A stretch of 64,000 nt of DNA. Origin: Sporosarcina cascadiensis. GTDB taxonomy: Bacteria > Bacillota > Bacilli > Bacillales_A > Planococcaceae. Of the stretch, positions 16,802 to 26,453 are shown in pieces. Position numbers and translations under genes: made by a program. Within the stretch, counting starts at the first letter, position 1. The number at the start of each line of letters is the position of its first letter. The notes beneath the pieces were generated by a model that was given only the letters and a program-made list of their open reading frames with translations, was not told the DNA's origin and did no database searches. Location: the NCBI RefSeq assembly GCF_009650995.1, contig NZ_WHVV01000005.1, forward strand, positions 62,001 to 126,000, read 5' to 3'.

Positions 16802-18062
16802 TCTTGAGCGGAAGCTGAAAGAAGAGAAAATGCGGCTCGATGAAATAACAGCGCCGGGTGAATTGGAAGGAAGGCTGCGTGCTGCCTTGGATAAAGTACC
16901 GAAGCAGAAAAAACATCGTATGCCGCGATGGATTCCAGTGGCGGCTGCATTACTCATTCTGTCATTGGCCGGCTATCAATATAATGCATTTGCTTATTAC
17001 GGGAAACAATTGCTTGGTTTTGAAGAAATTATGCCTGATACACTGACGAAGCTTAATCAGGCAGGAAACGGTCAAAATGTGGATAAAGAGATGATGCTGC
17101 CTGATGGATCAAAGTTTACAATTGAGGGTATTTTAGCAGATGAAAACCGTTTCGTACTTTACTATACGATTGATCATTCTGAAGGAGTGAAAGATGATTT
17201 AGATTTTATGCAGCTGAATGGTTTCCTCACAAACTCCTATTCCATTCATGGCACGTCCATTATCAATGACGACGGTACGCAGTTAAAAGGAATGCGGACA
17301 TTTGAGCCGGTCAGCCCGTTCGCCAAAAAACTGACGCTGGAACTTCATGATGCCAACTCACAAGAGCCGCTGGAAATTACATTCCCCTATAATCCGGACG
17401 CTGCGCTGGAGACGAGACTGAAGCAGTCCATTAAAAAGAGCGTGCAAGTCGATCAGGGTAATATCCGGTTTGATTCCATCACAGCAACACCAAGTCAGAC
17501 GACAATCAAGGGGAAGATTAAAGTTGATAACTATGACCGGATTTCATTGGGATTTGAAGGCGTGAAATTGCTAGTTGACGGAGTCCAAATGGATTCTGTG
17601 GGCAGCGGGGTGTCCTCCGCATTCAATGGAGATACATTTACAATCGATTATGATGCTCTGCCGGATCAATTGGATTCACTGGCTCTCGAGATAGACACAT
17701 TTGTCGGCTATAAACAGGTAAATGAAACGATACCTTTGACAGCAGGAGAGGAATCTGTTGCAGATCTAGACGGTTATGAAGCGATAATTAGACAGGCAGA
17801 AGTTACTTCAGATGGTTTAGAGGTCACAGTTGCGACGGAAGAAAATATCTTGCTCGATGCTGTGACGGTTCAAGTAGGAAATGAAAAAATTCCTCTGACA
17901 ACGACGCTGAGTCAAGACTATGTAATAGGTGAAAACGACAAGGAATATAAAGAGCGGACACTGTTCTTTAATACACGCAAGTTCCCGGAAACAATGAGGA
18001 TTAAAGGGATACATTATGAGAAAGAGTATGGAGAAACTATAAATATCACAATCAAGAAATAA
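16794..18062 (+). CDS. DUF4179 domain anti-sigma factor
   Basis: A 422-residue membrane protein. A cytoplasmic N-terminal region of about 40 residues precedes one transmembrane helix (about 42-60, IPVAAALLILSLAGYQYNAF), then the extracellular DUF4179 domain (about 65-150, with the FTIEGILADENRFVLYYTID signature) and a beta-rich C-terminal domain. The architecture matches anti-sigma partners of ECF factors. The start ATG 16794 lies inside the sigma stop region after AGGGGTGA, showing translational coupling. Confidence 0.85.
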   Translation: MTDLERKLKEEKMRLDEITAPGELEGRLRAALDKVPKQKKHRMPRWIPVAAALLILSLAGYQYNAFAYYGKQLLGFEEIMPDTLTKLNQAGNGQNVDKEMMLPDGSKFTIEGILADENRFVLYYTIDHSEGVKDDLDFMQLNGFLTNSYSIHGTSIINDDGTQLKGMRTFEPVSPFAKKLTLELHDANSQEPLEITFPYNPDAALETRLKQSIKKSVQVDQGNIRFDSITATPSQTTIKGKIKVDNYDRISLGFEGVKLLVDGVQMDSVGSGVSSAFNGDTFTIDYDALPDQLDSLALEIDTFVGYKQVNETIPLTAGEESVADLDGYEAIIRQAEVTSDGLEVTVATEENILLDAVTVQVGNEKIPLTTTLSQDYVIGENDKEYKERTLFFNTRKFPETMRIKGIHYEKEYGETINITIKK

Positions 18063-18311
18063 GTAATTTGGTGCAGGAAATGCCATAAAACTATCTATAT
18101 GTATCAAAAATTCGACATTTTCACTGCTAAATCCTTACAATTAAACAAGTCTCTTTAATCCGGGTTACATTTGATGTATACTAGAAAAGATGTAGTAGAT
18201 GTACGATAACTAAGACAGAATAAAGTGCTCCTCGTGTGCGCCATGTTCGTTGTGACGCCTTATTCAGGAACATTTACAGTTCTGTAAATTTCATATATAA
18301 GGAAGGTCAAA

Positions 18312-19811
18312 ATGAATAATAAACAAACCAAATCAGATGTTATCTTAATCGGTGCCGGGATTATGAGTGCGACGCTAGGAACAATGCTTAAAGAACTAGC
18401 GCCGGATTGGAAAATCTCATTGTTTGAAAAGCTGGATAAAGCAGGAGAAGAAAGTTCTCACGAATTGAACAATGCAGGAACAGGACACGCAGCATTGTGT
18501 GAACTGAACTATACTTCTGAAAAAGCGGATGGCTCCATTGATATTACCAAAGCAATCAAAGTCAATGAGCAATTCCAATTGTCCATGCAGTTCTGGTCCC
18601 ATCTAGTAGACCAGAAGTTAATTGAAAACCCCGAGCAGTTCATTATGCCATTGCCGCATATGAGTATGGTTCAAGGTGATGATAATGTAGCGTATCTCAA
18701 AAAGCGTGTAGCAGCTATGACTGCGAATCCATTATTTGAAGGAATGGAGTTTTCCGATGATCCGGAAAAACTAAAAGAATGGATTCCGTTAATCATGAAG
18801 AATCGTCAACTGGGTGAATCGATTGCTGCAACTAAAATCGATACTGGAACGGACGTAAACTTCGGTGCGCTTACACGTATGCTGATCGATCACTTGAAAC
18901 AGGCTGATGTGGATGTCAACTACGGTCACCAAGTAGAAGATATCAAACGTACTAGTGACGGAGAATGGGAATTAAAAATAAAGAATAATCGTGATGGTGT
19001 CCTTGAATATCACAAAGCGAAATTTGTTTTTATTGGGGGCGGAGGCGGAAGTCTTCCATTGCTTCAAAAAACAAATATTCCTGAGAGCAAGCATATCGGA
19101 GGATTCCCGATCAGCGGAATCTTTATGATCTGTAAAAATCCAGAAGTGATTGCTCAGCATCATGCGAAAGTATATGGAAAAGCAAAAGTCGGTGCACCGC
19201 CAATGTCAGTTCCTCACTTGGATACGCGTTATATCGACGGTGAAAAATCCTTGCTTTTCGGACCGTTTGCAGGCTTCTCGCCAAAGTTCCTGAAAACAGG
19301 ATCTATGCTGGATTTAATCGGCTCTGTTAAACCGAATAACGTGACGACGATGCTTGCATGCGGTGCGAAAAATATGTCGTTGACTAAGTACTTGGTAGAA
19401 CAAGTGGTACAGACAAAAGAACAGCGCATGAATGAACTGCGCGACTTTATTCCAGATGCGAAGAGCGAAGACTGGGATCTATGGACTGCGGGCCAGCGTG
19501 TGCAGGTTATCAAGGATACAGATAAAGGCAAAGGAACACTGCAGTTCGGTACAGAATTAGTAACGGACGCTGACGGTACAGTTGCTGCACTTTTAGGTGC
19601 TTCTCCTGGTGCGTCAACAGCAGTATCCGTTATGCTGGACCTCTTGCAAAAATGTTTCCCGGAGTATGTCAAAGGCTGGGAGCCAAAACTGAAAGAAATG
19701 ATTCCTTCTTACGGCAAGTCCCTAGTGGAAAACCCTGAACTTCTTAAAGAAATTCATGCGTCAACTGCTGAAACATTAGGACTAGCTGAAAAAGAAGCGG
19801 TTCACAACTGA
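18312..19811 (+). CDS. mqo: Malate:quinone oxidoreductase
   Basis: A 499-residue peripheral membrane flavoprotein that oxidises malate to oxaloacetate and passes electrons to quinone. The N-terminal FAD-binding motif is [18 protein letters not shown] (about 9-26), followed by [20 protein letters not shown], the family signature, near 48. C-terminal [20 protein letters not shown] is also diagnostic. Length is normal. The ribosome binding site is AAGGAAGG. It is a single-gene unit with a terminator. Confidence 0.95.
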   Translation: MNNKQTKSDVILIGAGIMSATLGTMLKELAPDWKISLFEKLDKAGEESSHELNNAGTGHAALCELNYTSEKADGSIDITKAIKVNEQFQLSMQFWSHLVDQKLIENPEQFIMPLPHMSMVQGDDNVAYLKKRVAAMTANPLFEGMEFSDDPEKLKEWIPLIMKNRQLGESIAATKIDTGTDVNFGALTRMLIDHLKQADVDVNYGHQVEDIKRTSDGEWELKIKNNRDGVLEYHKAKFVFIGGGGGSLPLLQKTNIPESKHIGGFPISGIFMICKNPEVIAQHHAKVYGKAKVGAPPMSVPHLDTRYIDGEKSLLFGPFAGFSPKFLKTGSMLDLIGSVKPNNVTTMLACGAKNMSLTKYLVEQVVQTKEQRMNELRDFIPDAKSEDWDLWTAGQRVQVIKDTDKGKGTLQFGTELVTDADGTVAALLGASPGASTAVSVMLDLLQKCFPEYVKGWEPKLKEMIPSYGKSLVENPELLKEIHASTAETLGLAEKEAVHN

Positions 19812-19824
19812 TCAATAAAAGATG

Positions 19825-19863
19825 AAGGCTCTGTTACGTTCATTCGTAGCGGAGCCTTTTTGT
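19825..19863 (+). terminator. Terminator after mqo
   Basis: A 14-base interrupted stem (aaggctctgttacg paired with cgtagcggagcctt) is followed by TTTTTG. Confidence 0.75.
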
Positions 19864-19960
19864 CTGTCTAAATCTTTGAAATGAAATACCCGGTAGAAAT
19901 CCCTCACCACTTACACTACTATAAATGTAGTAGACAATATGCGGAAAGAGGTTTATACAG

Positions 19961-20983
19961 ATGACGCTTCAATTTATTAATGCAGAAAAACGTATACATG
20001 ATTTTATGATATTTCCTTCATTTAATTTAACGGTTAGTTTTGGTAAGGCTGTGGCAATCTATTCAAGTGTTAATGTCCGGGAGCAGTTAATGGAAGTGCT
20101 GTTAGAAAAGATTAGGCTTTCAGCCGGAGAAGTTCAGATAGCAGGGGACTCTTATAATAAAAGTAAACAGCTGCTGGGCTTTTTGTTCCTGAATCAAGGC
20201 TTGTATGAACGATTATCCATTGAAGAAATGATCCGTTTCACCAAGCAGCTCTATACATCCAAAATATCCATAGAAGATACCATGCATGCTGTACAGTTGC
20301 ATTCAAAACGGAAAGTGAAGATAAAAGAACTGAGCTATTCGGAAAGAAGACGGATGCAGCTTGCGTGCTTGCTGATGCAAAATCCTTCTTATTATATTTT
20401 TGAAGAGGCGGATCAAAATATGGATCTTGAATCTAAACGTATTTTTCTTACGATACTGCAGGGATTGAAGGAGCAAGGGAAAGGTGTATTAATTCTGACG
20501 GGAAATATGGAGAGCGCAGTCACTGCTGCCGACGAGGTCTATCGGTTGGATGACAATGGACTCCATTCGATTCAGACACGCGATGCAGTGGAAGACCAAT
20601 CTGCTGCAGAAGAGTCATCCATTTCAGCAGAGTCGGTACAGCCGGTGCGTTTTGAAAAGATTCCCTCAAAAGTAAATGACAAGATTGTTTTATTTGATCC
20701 GCCTGAAATTGATTATATTGAAAGTAATGAAGGACAATCCTTTTTACATATAAAGGGAGAATCATTCTCGACGAATTTCACTCTGAATGAATTAGAAGAT
20801 CGCTTGCTGCCGTTTGGTTTCTTCCGTTGCCATCGATCATATATCGTCAATTTGCAGAAAGTACGTGAAGTAATTACATGGACGAGAAACAGTTACAGTC
20901 TGGTACTGGATGACATGGAGAAATCCACAATCCCTTTATCTAAAACGAAAATGATTGAACTGAAAGAGATGCTTGGACTCTGA
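19961..20983 (+). CDS. Regulator fusing a degenerate ABC ATPase domain to a LytTR DNA-binding domain
   Basis: A 340-residue protein. Residues 1-200 have the layout of an ABC ATPase: GLYERLSIEEMIRF after the Q-loop, a signature-like LSYSERRRMQLACLLMQNP near 122, and a Walker B-like YYIFEEADQNMD near 147. The Walker A position reads AVAIYSSVNVREQL, with no GxxGxGKS, so ATP hydrolysis is unlikely. After a Ser/Glu-rich linker (about 208-235), residues 240-340 form a LytTR domain (EIDYIESNEGQSFLHIKG, FFRCHRSYIVNLQKV). It lies directly upstream of an ABC exporter and very likely controls it; the ABC-like part may sense or dock with the exporter. Confidence 0.85.
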   Translation: MTLQFINAEKRIHDFMIFPSFNLTVSFGKAVAIYSSVNVREQLMEVLLEKIRLSAGEVQIAGDSYNKSKQLLGFLFLNQGLYERLSIEEMIRFTKQLYTSKISIEDTMHAVQLHSKRKVKIKELSYSERRRMQLACLLMQNPSYYIFEEADQNMDLESKRIFLTILQGLKEQGKGVLILTGNMESAVTAADEVYRLDDNGLHSIQTRDAVEDQSAAEESSISAESVQPVRFEKIPSKVNDKIVLFDPPEIDYIESNEGQSFLHIKGESFSTNFTLNELEDRLLPFGFFRCHRSYIVNLQKVREVITWTRNSYSLVLDDMEKSTIPLSKTKMIELKEMLGL

Positions 20984-21213
20984 TTCTGTCGAAATATGCA
21001 TAATTTCCCGGGGAATATTTTAGAGATACAGCGGCCTGCGATAGGCCGGGCTTTCTGAATCAAAGGGTATTCAGCTGCTCATTCAGCAATCTGCTTGCTC
21101 CATTCATCCCCTGTCAGTCTCTTTTCATTCAAAATATGATGCTCGCTGCTTTTCTTTCCCTTAATCTAAAGATGCAAAGAAAACACGTACAGCAAATCAT
21201 GAGGAGGATGAAA

Positions 21214-22062
21214 ATGGAAAATATTATAGAGGTGAAGGAACTCGCAAAAGTATTCGGAAATCAAACAGCATTGGAGAGTGTAGATTTTCAAGTGAAGAAA
21301 GGAGAGATTTTCGGTTTTTTGGGACCGAGTGGATCAGGTAAAACAACTACCATTAAAATTCTTACCGGTCAGGTAACCCCTACAAGCGGGACGGCAATGG
21401 TTTTTGGCGAGCCGGTATCTCAGTTGAAGAAATCAGAATACCGCAGTCGTTTCGGCGTGCTTACGGATAACAGCGGTCTTTATGAAAGACTGTCAATTTA
21501 TGATAACTTAAAACTGTACTGTGATCTGTATAACGTGCCTCATTCGGAAATTGATGAAGTACTCGATGCAGTGAATCTGCGTCAGGATCGATCGAAAAGG
21601 ATATCCGCTTTGTCGAAGGGGATGGCACAGCGTGTCACACTGGCAAGAGCATTGATTCATAAACCTGAATTACTTTTTTTGGATGAACCAACCTCTGCAC
21701 TGGATCCCGGAAACTCCCTTCACATACACGAGGGTTTGCGTGCGCTCAATGAAAGAGGAACGACTATTTTTCTGACCACACATGATATGCAGGAAGCAGA
21801 ACTGCTGTGTGACCGCATTGCCTTTTTAGATCAAGGAATGATTCAGCTTCTTGATACGCCGAAGAAACTGAAGCAGCGTTTCTCTGATTCAACAATTACT
21901 GTGGAGCTGGCAACGGAGGAAAAGGTCGTGCTGTCTGCGGGAAATGAAGGGGCCAATCGGCTGTTTGATTATATGAACAATAATCAGGTAGTGACGGTCC
22001 ATTCAAATGAGCCGACATTGGGAGAAATTTTCGTACAAGTGACAGGGAGGGAATTGGCATGA
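21214..22062 (+). CDS. ABC exporter ATP-binding protein
   Basis: A 282-residue ATPase with Walker A GPSGSGKTT near 39, signature LSKGMAQRVTLARAL near 134, Walker B LLFLDEPTSALDPG near 152 and H-loop THDMQEAE. It is of the DrrA/NatA export class. The start is chosen at ATG 21214, six bases after AGGAGG; an upstream ATG at 21208 abuts that site. It overlaps the permease gene by four bases. Substrate unknown; a drug, peptide or ion efflux pump regulated by the LytTR fusion protein upstream is plausible. Confidence 0.88.
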   Translation: MENIIEVKELAKVFGNQTALESVDFQVKKGEIFGFLGPSGSGKTTTIKILTGQVTPTSGTAMVFGEPVSQLKKSEYRSRFGVLTDNSGLYERLSIYDNLKLYCDLYNVPHSEIDEVLDAVNLRQDRSKRISALSKGMAQRVTLARALIHKPELLFLDEPTSALDPGNSLHIHEGLRALNERGTTIFLTTHDMQEAELLCDRIAFLDQGMIQLLDTPKKLKQRFSDSTITVELATEEKVVLSAGNEGANRLFDYMNNNQVVTVHSNEPTLGEIFVQVTGRELA

Positions 22063-22766
22063 TGATTTCATTAAAACGAATGAATGCAATATTAGTAAAA
22101 GACTTTAAGGACTTCTCTCGGAACTTGGCGGTTTCGACGGTATTGATCTTACCGATCGGACTCGGAATTATGTACGGCCAGACGGGTCCGAATTCGATTG
22201 AGGCAAACTTTCTACTCATCAATCTGGCCTTCGTAATGGTTGCTACTTTTGTTCAGTGCTGCTTGATCGCAGAAGAAAAGGAAAAGAACACACTTCGCGG
22301 GCTGATGCTGTCGCCTGCGAGCACCGCAGAGATAATAGGCGGTAAATGTCTGCTGACGTTTATCCTGACTATGCTGACTGTCATCATCACTATATTCTTT
22401 ACGGATTACAGACCGGCGAATTTAGGTGTAATTGCGGTGGCATTCATTCTTTCTGCTCTTTTCTATATTGCTTTTGGAACATTGCTTGGTCTATTTTCAA
22501 AGTCTGTTCTCGAAGCTTCAGTCATCGTTATGCCGGTCGTTACGGTTTTCTCACTAGGATCATTTTTACCGGCAATTGTGGATCAGTATCCGATCGCTAA
22601 AATAGGAATGTATTTGCCGAACATTCAGTTGATCGAGCTGGCTGTAAAAGTGGAAGCGGGCGGAGGCTTCAGTAATGTACTGACAGAACTTCTGATTATA
22701 TTCGCATGGGTTGTCGTTCTGTTTCTGCTGACACGTGTCATTTACCGCAAGAAAATGGTTGATTAA
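22059..22766 (+). CDS. ABC-2 type exporter permease
   Basis: A 235-residue membrane protein with six hydrophobic segments (about 22-42, 50-68, 95-115, 125-150, 160-180 and 212-230). EEKEKNTLRGLMLSPASTAEIIGGK near 70 is typical of ABC-2 permeases. It pairs with the ATPase whose stop codon it overlaps. The first two codons are both ATG, so the exact start is uncertain by one residue. Confidence 0.85.
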   Translation: MMISLKRMNAILVKDFKDFSRNLAVSTVLILPIGLGIMYGQTGPNSIEANFLLINLAFVMVATFVQCCLIAEEKEKNTLRGLMLSPASTAEIIGGKCLLTFILTMLTVIITIFFTDYRPANLGVIAVAFILSALFYIAFGTLLGLFSKSVLEASVIVMPVVTVFSLGSFLPAIVDQYPIAKIGMYLPNIQLIELAVKVEAGGGFSNVLTELLIIFAWVVVLFLLTRVIYRKKMVD

Positions 22767-22770
22767 TAAT

Positions 22771-22809
22771 AAAAAGTGCCTGCGCTATAAAACAGCCCAG
22801 GCACTTTTT
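22771..22809. terminator. Bidirectional terminator
   Basis: A 12-bp stem (aaaaagtgcctg paired with caggcacttttt) lies between the exporter permease and the convergent ECF S-component gene. Confidence 0.85.
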
Positions 22810-22810
22810 A

Positions 22811-23350
22811 TTATTTAAACATCGGAACTTTCTTCAGCATCGTACATACAGGAATAGCGACTGCAATTCCGACAGCACATTGAACGAGATCGCCCGGAAT
22901 CGAAGCCAGCGGGATAATCCAGCTATGATACAGAATGCTTTCTCCAATATAATAACCGGCTACCGTAACAGGAATAGACAGGATCATAGCCAGCAGGTTG
23001 AATGAAGAGCTTGTGCCTTTGCGGCCGTTCGACCAGGCAATCTTTCCGATTACATAGCCTTGCAGTCCCCGCGTAATGATCGTGATGGGCGCCCATAAGG
23101 CCCAGCCGCCGAATAAATCAAACAGACCCATTCCGACTGCGCCTGCTATCGCTCCCTTTTTCGGCCCGAATAAAATCGAAACGATAAATAGCATGGCCGT
23201 GCCAAGATGGATCAGTCCGCCGTTTGCAGCAATCGGCAGCTTGATATTTAATAATAATGTCGCTGTAAAAACAAGTGCGGCCAGCATAGAAGTTATGATT
23301 AAGTCGAACGTTTTTGTACGGGATGGTGTATAGCTGTGTGTTTTTTGCAT
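22811..23350 (-). CDS. ECF transporter S component (vitamin-specific, substrate not assigned)
   Basis: A 179-residue protein with about five to six membrane segments. The motif NGGLIHLGTAMLFIVSILFG followed by GPKKGAIAGAVGMGLFDLFG is characteristic of substrate-binding S components of energy-coupling factor transporters, which use a shared EcfAAT module encoded elsewhere. The start is placed at 23350 (MQKTHS) because AGGAAGG lies eight bases upstream on the minus strand; a longer frame from 23386 has no ribosome binding site. No riboswitch was recognised in the 200 bases upstream, so the vitamin cannot be guessed. Confidence 0.8.
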   Translation of the reverse strand: MQKTHSYTPSRTKTFDLIITSMLAALVFTATLLLNIKLPIAANGGLIHLGTAMLFIVSILFGPKKGAIAGAVGMGLFDLFGGWALWAPITIITRGLQGYVIGKIAWSNGRKGTSSSFNLLAMILSIPVTVAGYYIGESILYHSWIIPLASIPGDLVQCAVGIAVAIPVCTMLKKVPMFK

Positions 23351-23499
23351 GCTCTGAACCTTCCTAACATTGTGAGATTGGTTCATTTAGAATAATAGAT
23401 ATCTGATGTTTTTAAAAGCATCAATTTCTATTAAAGTTTAGTGGTCAGTTTCTTGTGGAAGTTGGAAATAATCCCAGTTGCAATTTCTTCGTATGAAAA

Positions 23500-23529
23500 T
23501 GAAACTAAAATCAATGGAGTGTTGTCTAA
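23500..23529 (+). promoter_or_regulatory. Candidate ECF-type promoter of the sigma gene at 23554
   Basis: TGAAACTAAAATC (from 23500) and TTGTCTAA (23522-23529) resemble the TGAAAC ... CGTCTAA pattern of Bacillus ECF promoters, immediately ahead of an ECF gene. Confidence 0.5.
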
Positions 23530-23553
23530 CATTCAGGCAGGAAGGGAGGCGGC

Positions 23554-24078
23554 GTGTTGAAAAAGCAGGAACGTGATCAGATGCTGCATGAAGCGATGGA
23601 TGAACACGGTGATTATCTTCTGCGTGTAGTCTTTGCGGTTGTAAAAGACGCACAGCGGGCAGAGGACATTGTGCAGGAAGTATTCATTCGCTATTATCTG
23701 CATCTGAACATATTTGAAGGCCGTTCTTCTGTGAAGACGTACTTATATAGAATTGCGATGAATGAATGCAAAAATGTTTTTAAAAGCTGGTCCTATCGAA
23801 AAGTTGAGATATCCAATCTGTTTCAGAATTTGCTCGTTTTAAAGGAAACACCTGAAGAGAAAGTGCTGTTCGCAGAATCTTCAAGTCACGTCGCGCAGAT
23901 GGTAGAAGCGCTGCCGGTCAAATACCGGGAAGTCATCTGGCTTTATTATTATGCGGAACTGTCTGTAAATGAAATTGGTGAAGTGCTGGACTGCCCGGTC
24001 AACACAGTAAAAACCAGATTGGCAAGGGGCAGGAAACTGGCGCGGATTGTATGGGAGGAGAGAAGTGACGATGAGTAA
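23554..24078 (+). CDS. ECF-type RNA polymerase sigma factor
   Basis: A 174-residue sigma factor with region 2 at about 15-80 (HGDYLLRVVFAVVKDAQRAEDI, VQEVFIRYY, SVKTYLYRIAMNECKN) and region 4 at about 110-165 (LPVKYREVIWLYYYAELSVN, VNTVKTRLARGRKLAR). GTG 23554 and TTG 23557 are both possible starts after GGGAGG; spacing favours TTG slightly. It overlaps the following gene by eight bases, which encodes its probable membrane anti-sigma factor. Confidence 0.88.
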   Translation: MLKKQERDQMLHEAMDEHGDYLLRVVFAVVKDAQRAEDIVQEVFIRYYLHLNIFEGRSSVKTYLYRIAMNECKNVFKSWSYRKVEISNLFQNLLVLKETPEEKVLFAESSSHVAQMVEALPVKYREVIWLYYYAELSVNEIGEVLDCPVNTVKTRLARGRKLARIVWEERSDDE

Positions 24079-25222
24079 GCAAATTAAAAAGGATCTGAAT
24101 AACTCCATACCTGAAAAACTGACATTGAATGAGGAGAAAAAACAAACCATCCTGGCGGCTGCACACAGGCGTATGACTTCTGAGCCATTGCAGAAGAATC
24201 GCCGGACAGCATCTGTTCTTGCTTCCATCGCAGTCATTGGATTAGCAGGTTTCCTTGCTTTTCCTTATCTTCAGCCAGAACGGGAGCAGTCTGCCGCATC
24301 CGAGCCGCAAGTGGTAACACATGAACAGCAGGTGGTCATGGATCATGTGGAATATAGTGATCTCATTAATTCGATTTATGTAGATGAGAATGATGAATTG
24401 ATCTATACGGATGGTCATGATATCTTCTCTTATCCAATGGAGACACTGGAGGAAACGCGACTTGCAGAAGGCACAGAGGACAGGATTTCAGGTGTCACAC
24501 TTGCGGCGGATGCACAGTGGATCTCCTGGGAATCCGGCGGTCTGATCCATATACTGAACAGAGAAACGGGAGAGATGCAGGATATCTCAGATCATTTCGG
24601 CATGCAGCAGATAGCGGATCAGTCCCTGCTCTATTTATCCACGCAGAAATTCCCGGCTGTCATGCAGATGGACTTGCGTACAAAGGAGCTGTATTTGCTT
24701 CATGAATATGATGGAGAAGGGGATAAACAAGCCTTCACCGCTCATGAAAGCAAAGCGGTCTTGTCAGAACAGCTCAGCGGCCAAGAGGGGCAGTATACGA
24801 AACTTACACTGTACGATTTAGAAAGCCGGGTACAATTGGGAACATACGAGATCCCTTACGGAGAAATCGGAAAAGTGGAATTGGCAGATGACAGAATCTA
24901 TGCGGAAGTTTCAGCGGACGGGGAGAACTATGCCCTTGGTTACATCTCTGTGAGTGACCGCACGTTCAATGAACTGGATGCACCCCGTCACTTTGATTAC
25001 GCAGTCCACGGTGATTGGCTCGCATTGAGCGTGCCGGATAAAACCTCGGATACAGTGAAAGTATATAAACTGGAAGGTGACAAAGCAGTCATCCAGCCAT
25101 ACTTACAGGATATAAAAGAGCGTTTAGTCCGTCCCCGTTTTACTGAACAGGGAACGCTGGTCATGAATGGCGAGGGTGCAAGACGTTCCATGCACTTTCT
25201 GCATACGGAGACACTTAAATAA
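24071..25222 (+). CDS. Probable membrane anti-sigma factor with beta-propeller-like outer domain
   Basis: A 383-residue protein. About 50 cytoplasmic residues precede one transmembrane helix (about 51-70, ASVLASIAVIGLAGFLAFPYL). The extracellular region consists of repeated beta strands (YVDENDELIYTDGHDIFSYP, ADAQWISWESGGLIHILNRE, and similar), suggesting a propeller. No DUF4179 signature is seen, unlike the other two anti-sigma candidates in the window. The assignment rests on its overlap with the sigma gene and the topology. The start is ATG 24071; the longer frame from 24047 lacks support. Confidence 0.7.
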   Translation: MSKQIKKDLNNSIPEKLTLNEEKKQTILAAAHRRMTSEPLQKNRRTASVLASIAVIGLAGFLAFPYLQPEREQSAASEPQVVTHEQQVVMDHVEYSDLINSIYVDENDELIYTDGHDIFSYPMETLEETRLAEGTEDRISGVTLAADAQWISWESGGLIHILNRETGEMQDISDHFGMQQIADQSLLYLSTQKFPAVMQMDLRTKELYLLHEYDGEGDKQAFTAHESKAVLSEQLSGQEGQYTKLTLYDLESRVQLGTYEIPYGEIGKVELADDRIYAEVSADGENYALGYISVSDRTFNELDAPRHFDYAVHGDWLALSVPDKTSDTVKVYKLEGDKAVIQPYLQDIKERLVRPRFTEQGTLVMNGEGARRSMHFLHTETLK

Positions 25223-25231
25223 AGAAATACG

Positions 25232-25256
25232 GTCAGGCATTTGCCTGGCTTTTTTC
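25232..25256 (+). terminator. Terminator after the anti-sigma gene
   Basis: A stem of about 8 bp (gtcaggca paired with tgcctggc) is followed by TTTTTT. Confidence 0.75.
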
Positions 25257-25348
25257 ATATTGAAAAAATGAAAGTACACGGATTTTCTGCACTTCATCAA
25301 AATATAGAACAAAATAGTTTCCTCAACATACTATATCCATAAAACCTA

Positions 25349-25376
25349 TTGACTAATCGGATTAATAAGGTATTAT
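25349..25376 (+). promoter_or_regulatory. SigA promoter of metNIQ
   Basis: TTGACT (25349-25354), a 16-base spacer and TATTAT (25371-25376) precede metN. The leader to metN is about 50 bases, too short for an S-box, and no S-box motif is seen in the gap. Confidence 0.65.
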
Positions 25377-25430
25377 TGTATTTAATTCATATTAGTTAAC
25401 TTGGTATATAAAAAGAGAGGGTGATTGTCC

Positions 25431-26453
25431 TTGATCGAGTTTACAGACATAGGAAAGCAATTTACACACAAGGGCAATACAATTGTAGCTTTAGATGATG
25501 TTTCGTTAACCATTGATAAGGGAGACATCTATGGAGTAATCGGCTACAGCGGAGCAGGCAAGAGTACGCTGCTCCGTATGGTGAATGCCTTGGAAGCTCC
25601 CACAGCAGGAAACGTCAAAGTGAAAGGGAAAGTACTGGGAACACTTTCAAACAGTGAACTCTCTCAAGTGAAGAAAAATATAGGAATGGTGTTCCAGCAT
25701 TTTAACTTACTGGAGTCTAAGACGGTGTTTGAGAATATCGCCATTCCACTCGTTCTCAATAAAGTAAATAAAAAAGAAATTCAGACAAGAGTCAGAGAGT
25801 TATTAGAATTTGTCGGTCTGGCTGATAAGGAGAAAAACTATCCGGCACAATTGTCAGGCGGACAGAAACAGCGGGTCGGTATTGCCAGGGCACTGGTAAC
25901 GAATCCGGAAATCTTACTTTGCGACGAGGCCACTTCCGCACTGGATCCGAAAACGACACTCTCTATATTGAATCTTTTAAAACAGATTAATGAAAATTTT
26001 AACATCACTATTTTGGTTGTCACACATGAGATGGAAGTCATACGTGAAATCTGCAATAAGGTAGCGGTAATGGAGAATGGGCGTGTCATTGAGTCAGGGC
26101 ACGTACTGGATGTATTCGGAAACCCGCAAAATACCACAACTAAGGGTTTTGTGAAGACAGTCATTCATGATGAAATTCCGCCCAGTGTGATCGCCGAAAT
26201 ACAGGATGATCGAATAAACCGCAGGATCTTTCAGTTCAAGTTTCTCGGTAAAAATTCTACCAGCTCACTACTTTTCGAACTGTCAAAACAGTTTACAGCA
26301 GAGATCAAAATCCTGTTTGCAAACGTTACAGAGCTTCAAGGCACGACACTCGGAATCTTTACTGTCGCTTTTTACGCCGATGATCCTGAAATTGAGCGAA
26401 TGGTCCGTTATGTGAAAGAAAAAGAAGTTTTGATTCAGGAGGTGAAGCTATGA
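25431..26453 (+). CDS. metN: Methionine-type ABC transporter ATP-binding protein
   Basis: A 340-residue ATPase with Walker A GYSGAGKST near 38, Q-loop VFQHFNLLESKTVFENI, signature LSGGQKQRVGIARAL near 140, Walker B ILLCDEATSALDP and a C-terminal NIL regulatory domain (about 265-340). The QHFNLLESKTV segment is typical of MetN. TTG 25431 is preferred (10 bases after GAGAGG, giving MIEFTD); TTG 25425 is an alternative. The next gene overlaps by four bases. Substrates of this family include methionine, its D-isomer and other sulfur amino acid derivatives. Confidence 0.9.
   Translation: MIEFTDIGKQFTHKGNTIVALDDVSLTIDKGDIYGVIGYSGAGKSTLLRMVNALEAPTAGNVKVKGKVLGTLSNSELSQVKKNIGMVFQHFNLLESKTVFENIAIPLVLNKVNKKEIQTRVRELLEFVGLADKEKNYPAQLSGGQKQRVGIARALVTNPEILLCDEATSALDPKTTLSILNLLKQINENFNITILVVTHEMEVIREICNKVAVMENGRVIESGHVLDVFGNPQNTTTKGFVKTVIHDEIPPSVIAEIQDDRINRRIFQFKFLGKNSTSSLLFELSKQFTAEIKILFANVTELQGTTLGIFTVAFYADDPEIERMVRYVKEKEVLIQEVKL

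Noticed and set aside
19229..19672. Long minus-strand frame inside mqo
   Set aside because: It is a shadow of the well-supported mqo gene with no start signal or recognisable domain.
20984..21213. 21-bp array of TCAT cores upstream of the ABC exporter
   Set aside because: Cores at 21079, 21104 and 21125 have spacings of 25 and 21 and no shared context, so this is consistent with chance.
25223..25430. SAM riboswitch upstream of metN
   Set aside because: No S-box core motifs or nested stems could be read, and the predicted leader is only about 50 bases.
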